Shown here: positions 1 to 10,828 of the stretch, piece by piece
Layout: every line of letters begins with the position of its first letter
How positions within the stretch are numbered: position 1 is the first letter of the stretch
Source: Antilocapra americana
Lineage: Eukaryota; Chordata; Mammalia; Artiodactyla; Antilocapridae
Length of the DNA stretch: 64,000 bases
Assembly (NCBI GenBank): GCA_007570785.1
Contig: ML662449.1
Span: 13,331,564 to 13,395,563, forward strand
Direction of reading: 5' to 3'
Program-made: the position numbers and the translations under genes
Notes under the pieces: model-generated
Database searches by the model: none
Told to the model about the DNA's origin: nothing
The model's input: only the letters and a program-made list of their open reading frames with translations

Positions 1-164
1 AGGATGACCTTGTACTTTTGTCTAGTTTTTCTTTTACTTTTTCTATTTCATATTGAGTACACTCATTTAGTTTGCTTTCAACTTCTCTGTTTTTATTTTC
101 TTTCTCAAGCTTCTATCAAGTGTAGTAGAAAAGATTTTGTACACATATACATATATATAAATAC

Positions 165-232
165 TGAAAGACAGGAAAACCTGGCATGCTGCAGTCCATG
201 GGTTCACAAACAGTCAGATACAACTGAGTGAC
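165..232 (+). mobile_element. BovB / Bov-A 3' tail fragment
   Basis: About 65 bases match the shared 3' end of BovB and the Bov-A SINEs: the 'cctggcatgctgcagtccat' stretch, then the 'agtcagatacaactgagtga' tail. It is too short to say which family it came from. It overlaps the end of a 75-codon frame that is otherwise low-complexity and is not a gene. Confidence 0.7.
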
Positions 233-1334
233 TGGGTATAAATTCTATTCCTGGGTATAAATCCACAACAACAATATATAAATAGTATGCATTATATTAA
301 AATATTTTAGGAAACTTATAAATTTCTGCTCAGGTAAAAAAATGTTTTTGTTCCATTTGTTTGACTAAGTATGAATGGAATGCTAGGTTTATAATTTATT
401 TTCACTCAAGATTTTTACATAGTTCCATTTATTCTGGCATTGACTATTATAGCTAAAAATCTAGAAAGCTTATTATTTTAGTGGTTTTTTAAAAAAACAT
501 TTTGAATGAAGCTTGAACATCTAATCCATTTCTGAGAATATAAAATACTATGTGGTAAAAAGCATCGAAAATTAACATGTGATACAGTATTAACTAAAGT
601 ACAGATTTCATTCAGATTTTATAAAATTTTATATTAGTGTCCATTATTTGTTTTCATACCTTATTCAAGATTCTACATTGTATTGAGCAGCTTCAGCTGC
701 ATGCAAATTCAAATTTGATAAATGTTCCTTTCATTTTTAAAATTCTATTACAAATATTTTCTAATTTTCCTTGTTATGGCTTCTAAGATACACCCATCAT
801 TTAAAAGTAGACATTTAATTTCCAAAAATCCAATGTTTCTAACATATCTTTGAAAGCAATCTCTCATTTTGATATTAATTTTTCATTTAAATGCTTTCTT
901 CTCTGCAATCATGCTCTGTGTTTTTTCAGTCTTTTAATTGAGACTTTCAAATGACTAAGTCAAATTGGTAAATTTCAAATTACACGTGAAAATATGTGGG
1001 TTATTTTCAAGTATTTTTTTCATATTGATTTCTAACACAATTCCACAGTGATAAAAGAACAAACTCTATGATTTCATACCTTTAGACCATGAAAATTTTG
1101 CACCTTGTTTTACATCTCTAGATATGTTCCAGATTCTACTAATTGATAGTCTATGGGAAGTTGAATAGAAATTGTATTCTGCTGTTGTGAGAAAATTGTA
1201 CAATTCTTAATTATGTTGAATTGGTTCATAGTGCTTTTTCGACCTACTATATCCTCCTATTCTGTCTATTCAATCTATTAATTTTTCGGAGTTTGATACT
1301 GAAAGTTCACTGAATCTACTAGAAAATAATTTTG
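233..1334. other. AT-rich non-coding sequence, decayed L1 traces
   Basis: No gene is visible. Positions 238-265 carry the L1 3'-end motif 'ttctattcctgggtataaat', which recurs at about 1810. Roughly 1170-1320 reads like antisense L1 (the 'ctgctgttg' and 'tctattcaatctattaa' region) but is heavily diverged. The rest shows nothing assignable. Confidence 0.35.
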
Positions 1335-1533
1335 TTGTTAAGTTGCCCAGTTGTGTCCAACTCTTTGTGATCCCATGTACTGCAGCACACCAGGCTTCCT
1401 TGTCCTTCACTATCTCCTGGAGTTTGTTTTCAAACTCTTGTCTGTTGAGTCAGTAATACCATCCAACCATCTCATCCTGTCGCCACCTTCTCCTCCTGCC
1501 CTCAATCTTTCCCAGCATCAGGATCCTTTCTGT
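1335..1533 (-). mobile_element. BovB 3'-end fragment
   Basis: Antisense copy of the last ~200 bases of BovB, starting at the tail ('gttgcccagttgtgtccaac'), continuing through 'ctgcagcacaccaggcttcc' and ending near 'cccagcatcaggatc'. It is 5'-truncated, as is usual for LINE copies. The 62-codon plus-strand frame here is antisense to the BovB C-terminus. Confidence 0.85.
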
Positions 1534-1599
1534 GTGTAACTTTGTTCTGTATTTTCCAAGTCCCCTATAAAAGTGCTACCATACTTACATAATCTTAGG

Positions 1600-2294
1600 A
1601 AAAGAAAAAAATCACAATGAGGTATTACCTCACACCTGTGAGAATGGGGGTTATCAAAAAGAAAAAAAAATAACAAGTGTTGGTAAAGATGCAGAGAAAA
1701 GGGAAGCCTGTGCAACTGTGGTAAAAATGTAAATTTGTAGAGCTACTATAGGAAACAGTATTGACATTTCTCAAAAATTTAAAGTAGAATTACAATATAA
1801 TTCAGCAATTCTATTCCTGGGTATAAATCCAAAAAAATTGCAATCAAGATCTCAAAGAAATATCTTCACTCCCATGTTCACTACAGCATTATTCACATTG
1901 CTGAGACACTGAAGAAACTGAAGTGTTGCTTTATCTAACTGATGAATGAAGATAGTGTAGCATATACACAAACACACAGTGGAATATTCAACCATAAAAA
2001 ATAATGGAATCTTGCCATTTTTGACAACATGGATAGACCTTGATGGCGTTATTCCAAGTGAAAAAAGTCAGATGGGAAAATATAAAGAGCATACAATATC
2101 ACTTATATGTGGAATCTAAAAACGAAAAAAAAATTAAAATGAGCACATGGCTATAGGTAACAAATTGGTGGTTGCCTGAAATGGAAAGAGGAAGGGTGTG
2201 AAGGCAAAATTGTTGAAGGGGGTCAAAAAGTACAAATTTCCAGTTTTAAAATGAATGAGTTGTAGGGAGATAATGTACAACTTGGTGACTATAG
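1600..2294 (+). mobile_element. Old L1 3' end (ORF2 C-terminus and 3' UTR)
   Basis: Diverged L1 sequence in sense orientation: 'caatgaggtattacctcaca', 'attcctgggtataaatcc', 'agtggaatattcaaccat' and 'cttatatgtggaatct' follow in the order of the ORF2 end and 3' UTR. The element is interrupted at about 2295 by an antisense BovB, and appears to resume briefly at 2793-2856 ('tattgcagattc', 'gtgtgtaactatgg'). Confidence 0.8.
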
Positions 2295-2792
2295 CTCTGT
2301 TGTTCAGTCACTCAGTCATGTCTAGCACTTTGCAACCTCATGGACTGCAGTACACCAGGCTTCCCTCTCCTTCACTGACTCCTGGAGTTTTCTCAAACTC
2401 ATGTCCATTTAGTCAGTGATGCCATCCAACCATCTCATCCTCTGTCACCCCGTTCCCCTACTGCCTTCAATCTTTCCCAGCCTCAGAGTCTTTTCCAATG
2501 AGTCAGCCCTTTGCATCAGGTGGCCGGAATACTGGATCTTCAGCATCAGTACTTCCAGTGAATATTCAGGGTTGATTTCCTTTAGGGTTGTCTGGTTTGA
2601 TCTCCTTGCCGTCCAAGAGACTCTCAAGAGTCTTCACCAGCATCACAGTTCCAAATCATCAGTTCTTTGGCACTTAACTTTCTTTATGGTCTAACTCACA
2701 TCTGTACATGACTACTGAAAAAACCATAGCTCTGACTATATGGGCCTTTGTCAGTAAGTGTTGGCAAGGGAGCAAGCATCGAGTCTGGTATT
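2295..2792 (-). mobile_element. BovB 3' fragment inside L1
   Basis: Antisense BovB beginning at the 3' tail ('gttgttcagtcactcagtca') and reaching back to the 'gcaagcatc' region. It encodes, antisense, the C-terminal '[11 protein letters not shown]' and 'SLEGLMLK' blocks with frameshifts. It is 5'-truncated and sits within an older L1 3' UTR whose two halves flank it. Confidence 0.85.
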
Positions 2793-2856
2793 GCAGATTC
2801 AAAATTAGCTAGGAGTATGGATCATGTAAATCCTCATTAAAAGAAAAAAAGTGTGT
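2793..2856 (+). mobile_element. L1 3' UTR remnant between two BovB insertions
   Basis: The sequence from 'tattgcagattc' to 'gtgtgtaactatgg' fits the continuation of the L1 3' UTR broken at 2294. It separates an antisense BovB on the left from a sense BovB on the right. Confidence 0.5.
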
Positions 2857-3717
2857 AACTATGGAGAGTACATCATGTGAAATGCTGGGCTGGATGAAGC
2901 ACAAGCTGGAATCAAGATTGCCAGGAGAAATAGCAATAACCTCAGATAAGCAGATGATACCACCCTAATGGCAGAAATTAAAGAAGAACTAAGAGCAGAA
3001 CCTCTTGATGAAGGTGAAAGAAGAGAGCGAAAAGTCTGGCTTAAAACTCAACTATCAGAAAACTAAGATCATGGCATCTGGTCCCATCACTTCATGGCAA
3101 ATAGATGGGGAAAAAATGAAAACAGTGACAGATTCTATTTTTTTGGGCTCCAAAATCACTGCAGACTGTGACTACAGCCATAAAATTAAAAAGACACTTA
3201 TTCCTTGGTAGAAAAGCTATGACAAACCTACACAGCATATTAAAAAAAAGAGACATCACTTTGCCAACAAACATCTATATAGTCAAAAATATGATTTTTC
3301 CAGTAGTCATGTATGGATGTGAAAGTTGGACCAAAAAGAAGGCTGAGCACCAAAGAACTGAGGCTTTTGAACTGTAGTGCTGGAGAAGACTCTCAAGAGT
3401 TCCTTGGACTGCAAGGAGATCCAACCAGTCAATCCTAAAGGAAATCAGTTCTAAACATTCATTGGAAGGACTGATGCTGAAGCTGAAGCTCCAATACTTT
3501 GGCCATCTGATGTGAAGAACTGACTCACTGGAAAAGACCCTGATGACAGGAGGAAAAGGGAATAACAGAGGCTGAGATGGCTGGATAGCATCACTGACTC
3601 GATGGACACGAGTTTAAGCAAACTCTGGGAGTTGTTGACAGGCAGAGAGGCCTGGCATGCTGCAGTAAATGGGGCCACAAAGAGTCAGACAGGACTGACT
3701 GAACTGACTGACCGACT
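2857..3717 (+). mobile_element. BovB 3' portion (RT C-terminus to tail)
   Basis: Sense BovB starting just before the RT active-site region and running to the 3' tail ('gactgactgaactgactgac'). Translated blocks include 'KTKIMASGPITSWQIDGE', 'SILKKRDITLPT' and '[12 protein letters not shown]'. Several frameshifts and stops are present, for example a stop in place of Arg in the tyrosine-active-site region ('cagataagcagatgat'). It is a dead, 5'-truncated copy. Confidence 0.9.
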
Positions 3718-4080
3718 GCGTATATGTGGAATTAAAAAAAAATAGTACAAATGATCTTATTTACAAAACACAAATAGAGTCACAGATATAGAAAACAAAC
3801 TTAAGCTTACTGGGGAGAAAGCCAGCAGGTGGGAGAGGAAATAACTGGGAGACTGAGAATGACATATGCACACTACTATATGTGAAACAGATAACTAATA
3901 AGGACCTACTATATATAGCACAGGAAACTATTCTCGATACTCAGTAATGATGTATATGGGAAAAGAATCTAAAAAAAAGAGTGGATATATGTATATATCT
4001 AACTGATAGACTTTGTTGTACAGCAGAAAATAATACAACATTGTAATTCAACTATACTCTAATAAAAATTTCTTTAATAC
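3718..4080 (+). mobile_element. L1 3' UTR fragment
   Basis: It starts at 'tatatgtggaatt' and continues through 'acaaatagagtcacagatat', 'ggacctactatatatagcac' and 'ttgtaattcaactatactct' to an A-rich end. This is the 3' UTR of an L1. It repeats L1 sequence already passed at 2100, so it is a separate copy from the one at 1600-2294. Confidence 0.8.
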
Positions 4081-4489
4081 TTTGTACTATAAAATTAAAA
4101 GGCATGTCACACAACTAGGAAAAAATCAGTGTACTTTTGCCAATACCAGGAGATATTCTAGTGAAATTCTTGGACTTTAACAAAAACAGACAAATGAAAT
4201 CCTTTGGTCATTTAGGCAAGAAGTAGGTTCTTATAAAGCAAAATCAGATTATGATTATATTTTTATAGCAACAATTTATTCCAGTACAAAATATAGTAAT
4301 ATATGTAAGACACTCAAGAAAAGAAAATCTCAATCAAAGATTTTCTATTCATTCAAAACAACCTGTTATTCCCATTATCCATTCTTGGGAAATCTAAAAG
4401 AGAATGATATTCAGACAACCAAAACAAATGAAGACATCTAAATGAAGACCAGTGGTGAGCATGATAAATAAATCAACCCATTTATTGAA
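4081..4489. other. Non-coding, nothing recognised
   Basis: AT-rich sequence without a long frame, and without a repeat I can name. Confidence 0.4.
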
Positions 4490-4780
4490 AACCAGTCACA
4501 AAGTCATGAAACCAGTGACAAAAGAACAAATCCAGTATGATTCTACTCCTATAAAGTATCAAAAGTAGTCCAACAGAAAGTAGAAAGGTAGTTACTGAGG
4601 CAGAAGGTAGGGGACTAGTGTTTACTGGACAGAGTTTCATTTTTCTGAGATTAAAATGTTCCAGAGACCTGTTGCAGAACAATGTGACTATACTTAACAA
4701 TACTGAATTGTATACTTAAAAAGTTAAGATGACAAATTTTAACTTGCATTATTTTAACCACACACACACACAAAAAAAAC
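4490..4780 (+). mobile_element. Old L1 3' end with (CA)n
   Basis: The segments 'agttactgaggcagaaggta', 'agacctgttgcagaacaatg' and 'gaattgtatacttaaaaagt' match the typical 3' end of mammalian-wide L1 subfamilies. A short CA run at 4759-4773 ends it. No coding frame is preserved. Confidence 0.65.
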
Positions 4781-5044
4781 TAAATGATAGTTATAGGGGA
4801 AAGAATGACATGACACAATGTAACTATGAAAAAGTGCTGAAAAAAATTATAAGGGTAAAATAATTACAATGACTGCCTTACAGATACTGGCTGGAGGTAA
4901 AAGGAATATTACTTCAAATCTGATATTGTAGAAGAAGGATAAAGAGGAAAATGTGCCAATAGCTAATTCCAGTATTGTTCACAGTAGGGAACCAACAGAC
5001 AAAGCCCTTTTTTAGATGTAAAGGGTACTTACATTAAGGTACAG
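4781..5044. other. Non-coding, nothing recognised
   Basis: About 260 bases of A-rich sequence with no long frame. It precedes the 5' end of a long BovB. Confidence 0.4.
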
Positions 5045-5488
5045 CGAGGGCACAAACAAAACCTTGTGCACACCAGGAAAGGAGCAGTGACCCCACAAGA
5101 CACTGACCCAGACTTGCCCATGAGTGTCCAGGAGTCACTGGTGGAGGCATGGTCTCTGGTGGCCTGCTGCAGGGTTATAGGCACTGAGGGCAGCAGTGCA
5201 TGCAGGGGACCTTTTGAATAAGGTAGCCATTATCTTCATTATCTCCACCATAGTTGGCCTCAGGTCAAATAACAGGCAGGGAACACAGCCCCGCCCTTCA
5301 ACAGAAAATTGGATTAAAGACTTACTGAGCATGACCTTGCCCATCAGAACAAGACCTAGTTTCCCTCTCAGTCAGTCTCTCCCATCAGGAAGCTTCTATA
5401 AGCCTCTTATCCTTCTCCATCAGAGGGCAGACAGACTGAAAACAAGAGTCACAGAAAACTAACGAATCTGATCACATGGACCACAGCC

Positions 5489-5962
5489 TTGTCTAACTCA
5501 ATGAAACAGAGCCATGCATACAGAGCAATGCATAGAGGCATGCCCTGTAGGGCCTCTCAAGAAGGACAGGTCATGGTGGAGAGTTCTGAGAAAATGTGGT
5601 CCACTGGAGAAAGGAACGGGAAACCACTTCAGCATTCTTGCCTTGAGAACCCCATGAACAGTATGAAAAGGCAAAAAGATAGGACACTGAACGATGAACT
5701 CCCCAGGTCAGTAAGTGCCCAATATGCTACTGGAGAAGAGTGGAGAAGTAACTCCAAAAAGAATGAAGAGATGGAGTTGAAGCAAAAACAACACCCAGTT
5801 GTGGATGTGACTGGTGATGGAAGTAAAGTCCAATGCTTTAAAGAGCACTATTGCATAGGAACCTGGAATGTTAGGTCCATGAATCAAGGCAAATTGGAAG
5901 TGGTCAGACAGGAGATGGTAACAGTGAACATCAACATTTTAGGAATCAGCGAACTAAAATGA
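5489..5962 (+). pseudogene. BovB ORF N-terminus (endonuclease start)
   Basis: A 157-codon remnant covering the N-terminal basic region and the beginning of the APE-type endonuclease. The metal-binding Asn in 'GTWNVRS' and the Glu in 'ILGISELK' are retained. The frame then stops, so no complete endonuclease can be made. Adjacent pieces continue in other frames (6130-6357 includes 'FNITVIQVYAPTSNAEE'). Confidence 0.75.
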
Positions 5963-7607
5963 ACTGGAATGGGTGAAATTAACTTAGGAGACCATTATAT
6001 CTACTACTGAGGGCAAGAATCTCTTAGAAGAAATGGAGAAGCCATCATAGTCAACAAAAGAGTCCAAAATGCAGCACTTGGATGCAATCTCAAAAATGAT
6101 AGAATGATATCTGTTCAAAAAACTACAGAATGATATCTGTGCATTTCCAAGGCAAACCATTCAATATCACAGTAATCCAAGTATATGCCCCAACTAGTAA
6201 TGCTGAAGAAGCTGAACTTGAATGGTTCTATAAAGACCTTTTAGAACTAACACCCAAAAAAGATATCCTTTTCATTATAAGGGACTGGGAATGCAAAAGT
6301 AGGAAGTCAAGAAATACGTGGAATAAAGGGCAAATTTGGCCTTGGAGTACAAAATGAAGCAGGGCAAAGGCTAATAGAGTTTGGCCAAGAGAATGCACTA
6401 GTCATAGGAAACACCCTCTTCCAACAACACAAGAGAAGACTCTACACTTGGACATCACAAGATGGTCAACACTGAAATCAGACTGATTATATTCTTGGCA
6501 GCCAAAAATGGAGAGGCTCTACACACTCAGCAAAAACAAGACTAGGAGCTGCCTGTGGCTCAGATCATAAACTCCTTATTACCAAATTCAGACTTAAATT
6601 GAGGAAAGTAGGGAAAACCACTGGATGATTCCAGTGTGACCTAAATCAAATCTCTTATGACTATACAGTGGAAGTAACAAATAGATTCAAGGGATTAGAT
6701 CTGATAGAGTGCCTGAAGAACTATGGACTGAGGTTCATGACATTTTATAGGAGGCTGATCAAGACCATCCCCAAGAAAAAGAAATGCAAAAAGGCAAAAT
6801 GGTTGTCTGAGGAGTCCTTAAAAATAGCTGTGAAAGGAAGAGAAGTGAAAGGCAAAGGAGAAAATGAAAGATATACCCATTTGAATGCAGAGTTCCAAAG
6901 AACAGCAAGGAGAGATAAGCCTTCCTCAGTGATCAGTGCAAAGAAATAGAGGAAAACAATAGAATGGGAAAGACCAGAGATCTCTTTAAGAAAATTAGAG
7001 ATAACAAGGGAACATTTCATGAAAACATGGGCACAATAAAGGACAAAAGCAGCAAAGACCTAACAAACAGAAGATATTAAGAAGAGGTGGCAAGAATACA
7101 CAGAAGTACTATACTGGAAAAGGTCAGTTTTCATTCAAATCCCAAAGAAAGGCAATGCCAAAGAATGCTCAAACTACCACACAATTACACTCATCTCACA
7201 CGCTAGTAAAGTAATGCTTAAAATTCTCCAAGCCAGGCTTCAGCAACACGTGAACCGTGAACTTCCAGATGTTGAAGCTGGTTTTAGAAAAGGCAGAGGA
7301 ACCAGAGATCAAATTGCCAACATTCAATGGATCATCAAAAAAGCAAGAGAGTTCCAGAAAAGCATCTATTTCTGATTTATTGACTATGCCAAAGCCTTTG
7401 ACTGTGTGGATCACAATAAACTGTGGAAAATTCTGAAAGAGGTGGGAATACCAGACCATCTGACCTGTCTCTTGAGAAACCTGTATGCAGGTTAGGAAGC
7501 AACAGTTAGAACTGGACATGGAATAGACTGGTTCCAAATAGGAAAAGGAGTACGTCAACGCTGTATATTGTTCACCTTGTTTATTTAACTTATATACAGA
7601 GTACATC

Positions 7608-8078
7608 ATGAGAAACGCTGGGCTGGAAGAAGCACAAGCTGGAATCAAGATTGCCGGGAGCAATATCAACAACTATAGATATGCAGATGACACCACCTTT
7701 ATGGCAGAAAGTGAAGAACTAAAGAGCCTCTTGCAGAAAGTGAAAGAGGAGAGTGAAAAAGTTGGCTTAAAACTCAACATTCAGAAAACTAAGATCATGG
7801 CATCTGGTCCCATCACTTCATGGCAGGTAGATGGGGAAACAGTGGAAACAGTGTCAGACTTTATTTTGGGGGGCTCCAAAATCACTGCAGATGGTGACTG
7901 CAGCCATGAAATTAAAAGACGCTTACTCCTTGGAAGGAAAGTTACAACCAACCTAGATAGTATATTAAAAAGTAGAGACATTACTTTGGCAACAAAGGTC
8001 AGTCTAGTCAAATTTATGATTTTTCCGGTAGTCATGTATGGATGTGAGAGTTGGACAGTGAAGAAAGCTGAGCGCTGA
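7608..8078 (+). pseudogene. BovB ORF fragment (RT palm to thumb)
   Basis: A 156-codon frame containing the RT active site 'YRYADDTTFM', followed by 'KLNIQKTKIMASG' and 'KSRDITLATKVSLVK', and ending in '[10 protein letters not shown]'. The catalytic Asp pair is intact, but the upstream fingers domain lies in another frame and is interrupted by stops. It has no translation start of its own and is a decayed part of the BovB at 5045-8463. Confidence 0.75.
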
Positions 8079-8599
8079 AGAATTGATGCTTTTGAACTGT
8101 GGTGTCAGAGAAGACTCTTGAAAGTCCCTTGGACTACAAGGAGATCCAACCAGTCCATCCTAAAGGAGATCAGTCCTGGGTGTTCATTGGAAGGACTGAT
8201 GTTGAAACTGAAACTCCAATACTTTGGCCACCTCATGCGAAGAGTTGACTCATTGGAAAAGACCCTGATGCTTGGAAAGACTGGGGGGTTAGGAGAAGGA
8301 GGGGACGACAGAGGATGAGATGGCTGAATGGCATGACCGACTATATGGACATGATTTTGGGTAAACTCCAGGAGTTGGTGATGACAAGGAGGCCTGGCAT
8401 GCGGCGATATATGGGGTCACAGAGTCGGACACAACTGAGCGACTGAAATGAACTGAACTGAATTGATTTACGTACTAGAATACATGGATGAAGTCCAGTA
8501 TAAGCTAGGGAATTGGGGAGATTTTTCCAAAAAATGAATGGTAGGCCAAATGGGTCTCCCAAACATTTCCATATCTGAATTCCCAGAACATATGAATAC

Positions 8600-8816
8600 A
8601 CTCATTGTTGTCGTTTAACAGCTAAGTCCTGTCTGACTCTTCACGATCCCATGGACTATATTACACCAGGCTCCTCTCTCCATGGATTTCTCAGGCAAGA
8701 ATAATGGAGTGGGTTGCTATTTCCTTCTCCAGGGGATCTTCTCAACCTAGCGTTCTAACCCAAATCTCCTGCATTGCAGGCAGATTCTTTACCACTGAGA
8801 CACCAGGGAAACCCAT
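8600..8816 (-). mobile_element. Bov-tA SINE
   Basis: Antisense Bov-tA. In plus-strand order it shows the BovB-like tail ('gtcctgtctgactcttcacg'), the central 'ggagtgggttgctatttcct' and the tRNA-like head ('ctgcattgcaggcagattct', 'accactgagacaccaggg'). SINEs of this class have no ORF and use LINE machinery, probably that of BovB given the shared 3' end. Confidence 0.9.
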
Positions 8817-8817
8817 A

Positions 8818-9304
8818 AATATGCTATATTATGACAAAAAAGAAACTTTGCAAATATAATTACATTTGCAGGGAGATTACTGAGATGGGCCCAATCTATC
8901 ACATGAGCCAGAGGAATCAGAAAGATGTGATAGTAAGGAAGGTCAGAAATATTTGAAGTGTGATAGAGACCTGACTTTCTGTTGCTGAAGGAATTCCCAT
9001 GGAAAGCTTACAAGGAATTCAGGTAACCTCTAGAAGCAAAAATGTCCCTTGCTGGTAGCCTGTAAGGAAAGGAAGATCTCAGTGCTGTAACCTCAAGGAA
9101 ATGCATTCAGCCAAAAACCTGAACAAGCTTGGGGGTACAATCTTAAGTACAGAAACACCACACAACAGTCTAGCTCAGTCAAAAACTTTATTTCAATCTC
9201 ACGGGCCTCTGAGCAAGGGACCTAAGCTGAGCTGCACTGTATCTGGACTTCTGACCCGTGGAACAGTTAGGAAATAGTTGGGTGTTGATTTAAGCCACTC
9301 AGTT
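8818..9304 (+). mobile_element. MLT1-like ERVL-MaLR LTR, left part
   Basis: The landmarks 'gatgggcccaatctatcaca', 'acctctagaagcaaaaatgt', 'ggacttctgaccc' and 'ttaagccactcagttcggtg' match the ordered features of an MLT1-type LTR. It is interrupted by a Bov-tA SINE and resumes at about 9512 ('gtttatggcagcaacagaaa'). The subfamily was not determined. Confidence 0.55.
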
Positions 9305-9511
9305 CGGTGGTGGCTCAGACACTGAAGAATCTGCCTGCAATGCAGGGGACCCTAGTTCAATCCCTGGGTTGAGAAGATCCTCTGGAGAAGGGAATGACTA
9401 CCCAATCCAGTATCCTTGCCTAGAGAGTTCCATAGACAGAGAAGCCTGGTGAGCACTGTCCATGAAGTCACAGAATCAGACATGATTGAGCAACTAACAC
9501 TTTCACTTTGT
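9305..9511 (+). mobile_element. Bov-tA SINE inside the MLT1-like LTR
   Basis: Sense Bov-tA: tRNA-like head ('gtggctcagacactgaagaa', 'ctgcctgcaatgcagggga'), central 'ggagaagggaatgactaccc' and BovB-like tail ('cacagaatcagacatgattg'). LTR sequence continues on both sides, so the SINE is the younger element. Confidence 0.88.
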
Positions 9512-9545
9512 TTATGGCAGCAACAGAAAAATCAGTACACTATGT
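9512..9545 (+). mobile_element. MLT1-like LTR, right end
   Basis: 'gtttatggcagcaacagaaa' followed by 'cagtacac' fits the 3' end of the LTR begun at 8818. Confidence 0.5.
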
Positions 9546-9629
9546 CTCAAAATCTAGACATAAGAAGGGTAAATATGATAACCTAAAAGTAAAACAGAAG
9601 CCAAAGAAACCTCACACAGTAACAAAACG

Positions 9630-9838
9630 TTAAAAGTGAAATCGCTCAGTCATGTCTGACTCTTTGCAACCCTATGGACTGTAGCCTACCAGGCTCCTCT
9701 GTCTGTGGGATTCTCCAGGCAAGAATACTGGAGTGGGTTGCCATTTCCTTCTCCAGGAGATCTTCCCAACCCAGGGATCAAGTCTGGGTCTCCCGCATTG
9801 TAGTCAGATGCTTTACCATATGAGCCACTGGGGAAAAC
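9630..9838 (-). mobile_element. Bov-tA SINE
   Basis: Antisense Bov-tA, with 'gaaatcgctcagtcatgtct' (tail), 'tactggagtgggttgccatt' (centre) and 'gatgctttaccatatgagcc' (head). The flanks are AT-rich and unassigned. Confidence 0.9.
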
Positions 9839-10237
9839 ATTAAGATATAACTAATAAGGACAATATTTGTAATTTACATGAATAATATTTTAATTATCTG
9901 ATATATAAATTTCTTCTAAAACTAGGGAAAACAAGATCTCCAATCCTAAAAAAGTGGGCCAAAGATATGAACAGAGTTCAAAGAAAAATAAAACTACCCT
10001 GAGATATTTTTCATCTGTTAGATTTCAAAAGTCTGAGAGTACAAAACTGTATAAAGCCTATATAAGAGAATTTAGCAATATCTAATTTACTCTTTGATCC
10101 AGAAATCCCATGTCTAGAAACCTAACCCAAAGACCTGGCCAAAAAAGAAGAAAAATCTATAAATATACACATACACACACACACACAGTAAGATGAATGC
10201 AAAAAAACTATTACAGCACTATTAAATATCTACTCAA
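9839..10237. other. Non-coding, with a (CA)n run at about 10163-10187
   Basis: Some old L1-like sequence is possible around 9960-10130 ('gggccaaagatatgaacaga', 'tgatccagaaatcccatgtc'), followed by a CA dinucleotide run and an A run. No gene is visible. Confidence 0.4.
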
Positions 10238-10828
10238 GTGTCTTTTCATTTCATGGCTGCAGCCACCATCTGCAGTGACTTGGGAGCCCAAGATCACACT
10301 TGCTCCTTGGAAGAAAAGCTATGACAAACCTAGACAGCATATTAAGAAGCAGAGACATTACTTTGCCAACAAAAGTCTATCTAGTCAAAGCTATTGTTTT
10401 TCCAATAGTCATGTATGGATTTGAGAGTTGGACCATGAAGAAGGCTGAGCACCAAAGAATTGATGCTTTTGAACTCTGCTGTTGGAGAAGACTCTTGAGA
10501 GTCCCTTGAACTGCAAGGAGATCAAACCAGTCAATCCTAAAGGAAATTAATCCTGAATATTCATTGGAAGGACTGATGCCGAAGCTGAAGCTCCAACACT
10601 TTAGCCATCTGAAGAGTGGGAAGAGTTGACTCATTAGAAAACACCTGATGCTGGGGAAGACTGAAGGCGGGGGAGGAGGAAACAACAAAGGACGAGATAG
10701 TTGGATGGAATGGGTATGAGTTTGAGCAAGCTCTGGGAGATGGTGAAGGAGAGGGAAGCCTGGCGTGCTGCAGTCCATGGGGTCACAAAGAGCCAGACAC
10801 AACTGAGCGACTGAACAACAACAAAATA
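10238..10828 (+). mobile_element. BovB 3' portion with inverted 5' end
   Basis: Positions 10297-10828 are sense BovB from 'ttgctccttggaag' to the tail. Positions 10238-10293 are BovB in the opposite orientation ('tcatttcatggctgcagcca', 'ccatctgcagtgacttggga'). They correspond to the segment immediately upstream in the element. The arrangement fits a 5' inversion. The coding part carries 'GRKAMTNLDSILRSRDI' and 'YGFESWTMKKAEHQRIDAF' with later frameshifts. Confidence 0.88.

Larger units (their letters stand above)
5045..8463 (+). mobile_element. Nearly full-length BovB (RTE LINE), inactive
   Basis: A BovB copy that includes the 5' UTR ('tgagtgtccaggagtcactg'), the endonuclease region, the reverse transcriptase and the 'actgaaatgaactgaactga' tail. 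The endonuclease start is at about 5850 (blocks 'GTWNVRSMN' and 'ILGISELK'). The RT fingers include 'YAKAFDCVDHNKLWKIL', and the active site is RYADD near 7675-7690. Disabling changes include a stop right after 'ILGISELK' (about 5960), further stops, frameshifts, and an internal deletion of roughly 245 bases at 7114/7115 that removes the linker between the endonuclease and RT. The longest surviving frames are 5489-5962 and 7608-8078. A full BovB encodes one protein of about 1,000 residues that nicks DNA and reverse-transcribes its own RNA. Confidence 0.93.

Noticed and set aside
2295..3717. Opposed BovB pieces considered as one 5'-inverted insertion
   Set aside because: Both pieces carry their own BovB 3' tail, and L1 3' UTR sequence lies between them, so they are two independent insertions.
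7196..7672. 158-codon minus-strand frame with Leu/Ile-rich, membrane-like sequence
   Set aside because: It is exactly antisense to the BovB RT. The same antisense peptide recurs opposite other BovB copies (for example 35185-35661 opposite the minus copy), so it is a shadow frame.
10163..10187. CA-rich run considered as a regulatory element
   Set aside because: An ordinary short microsatellite with nothing around it to suggest function.
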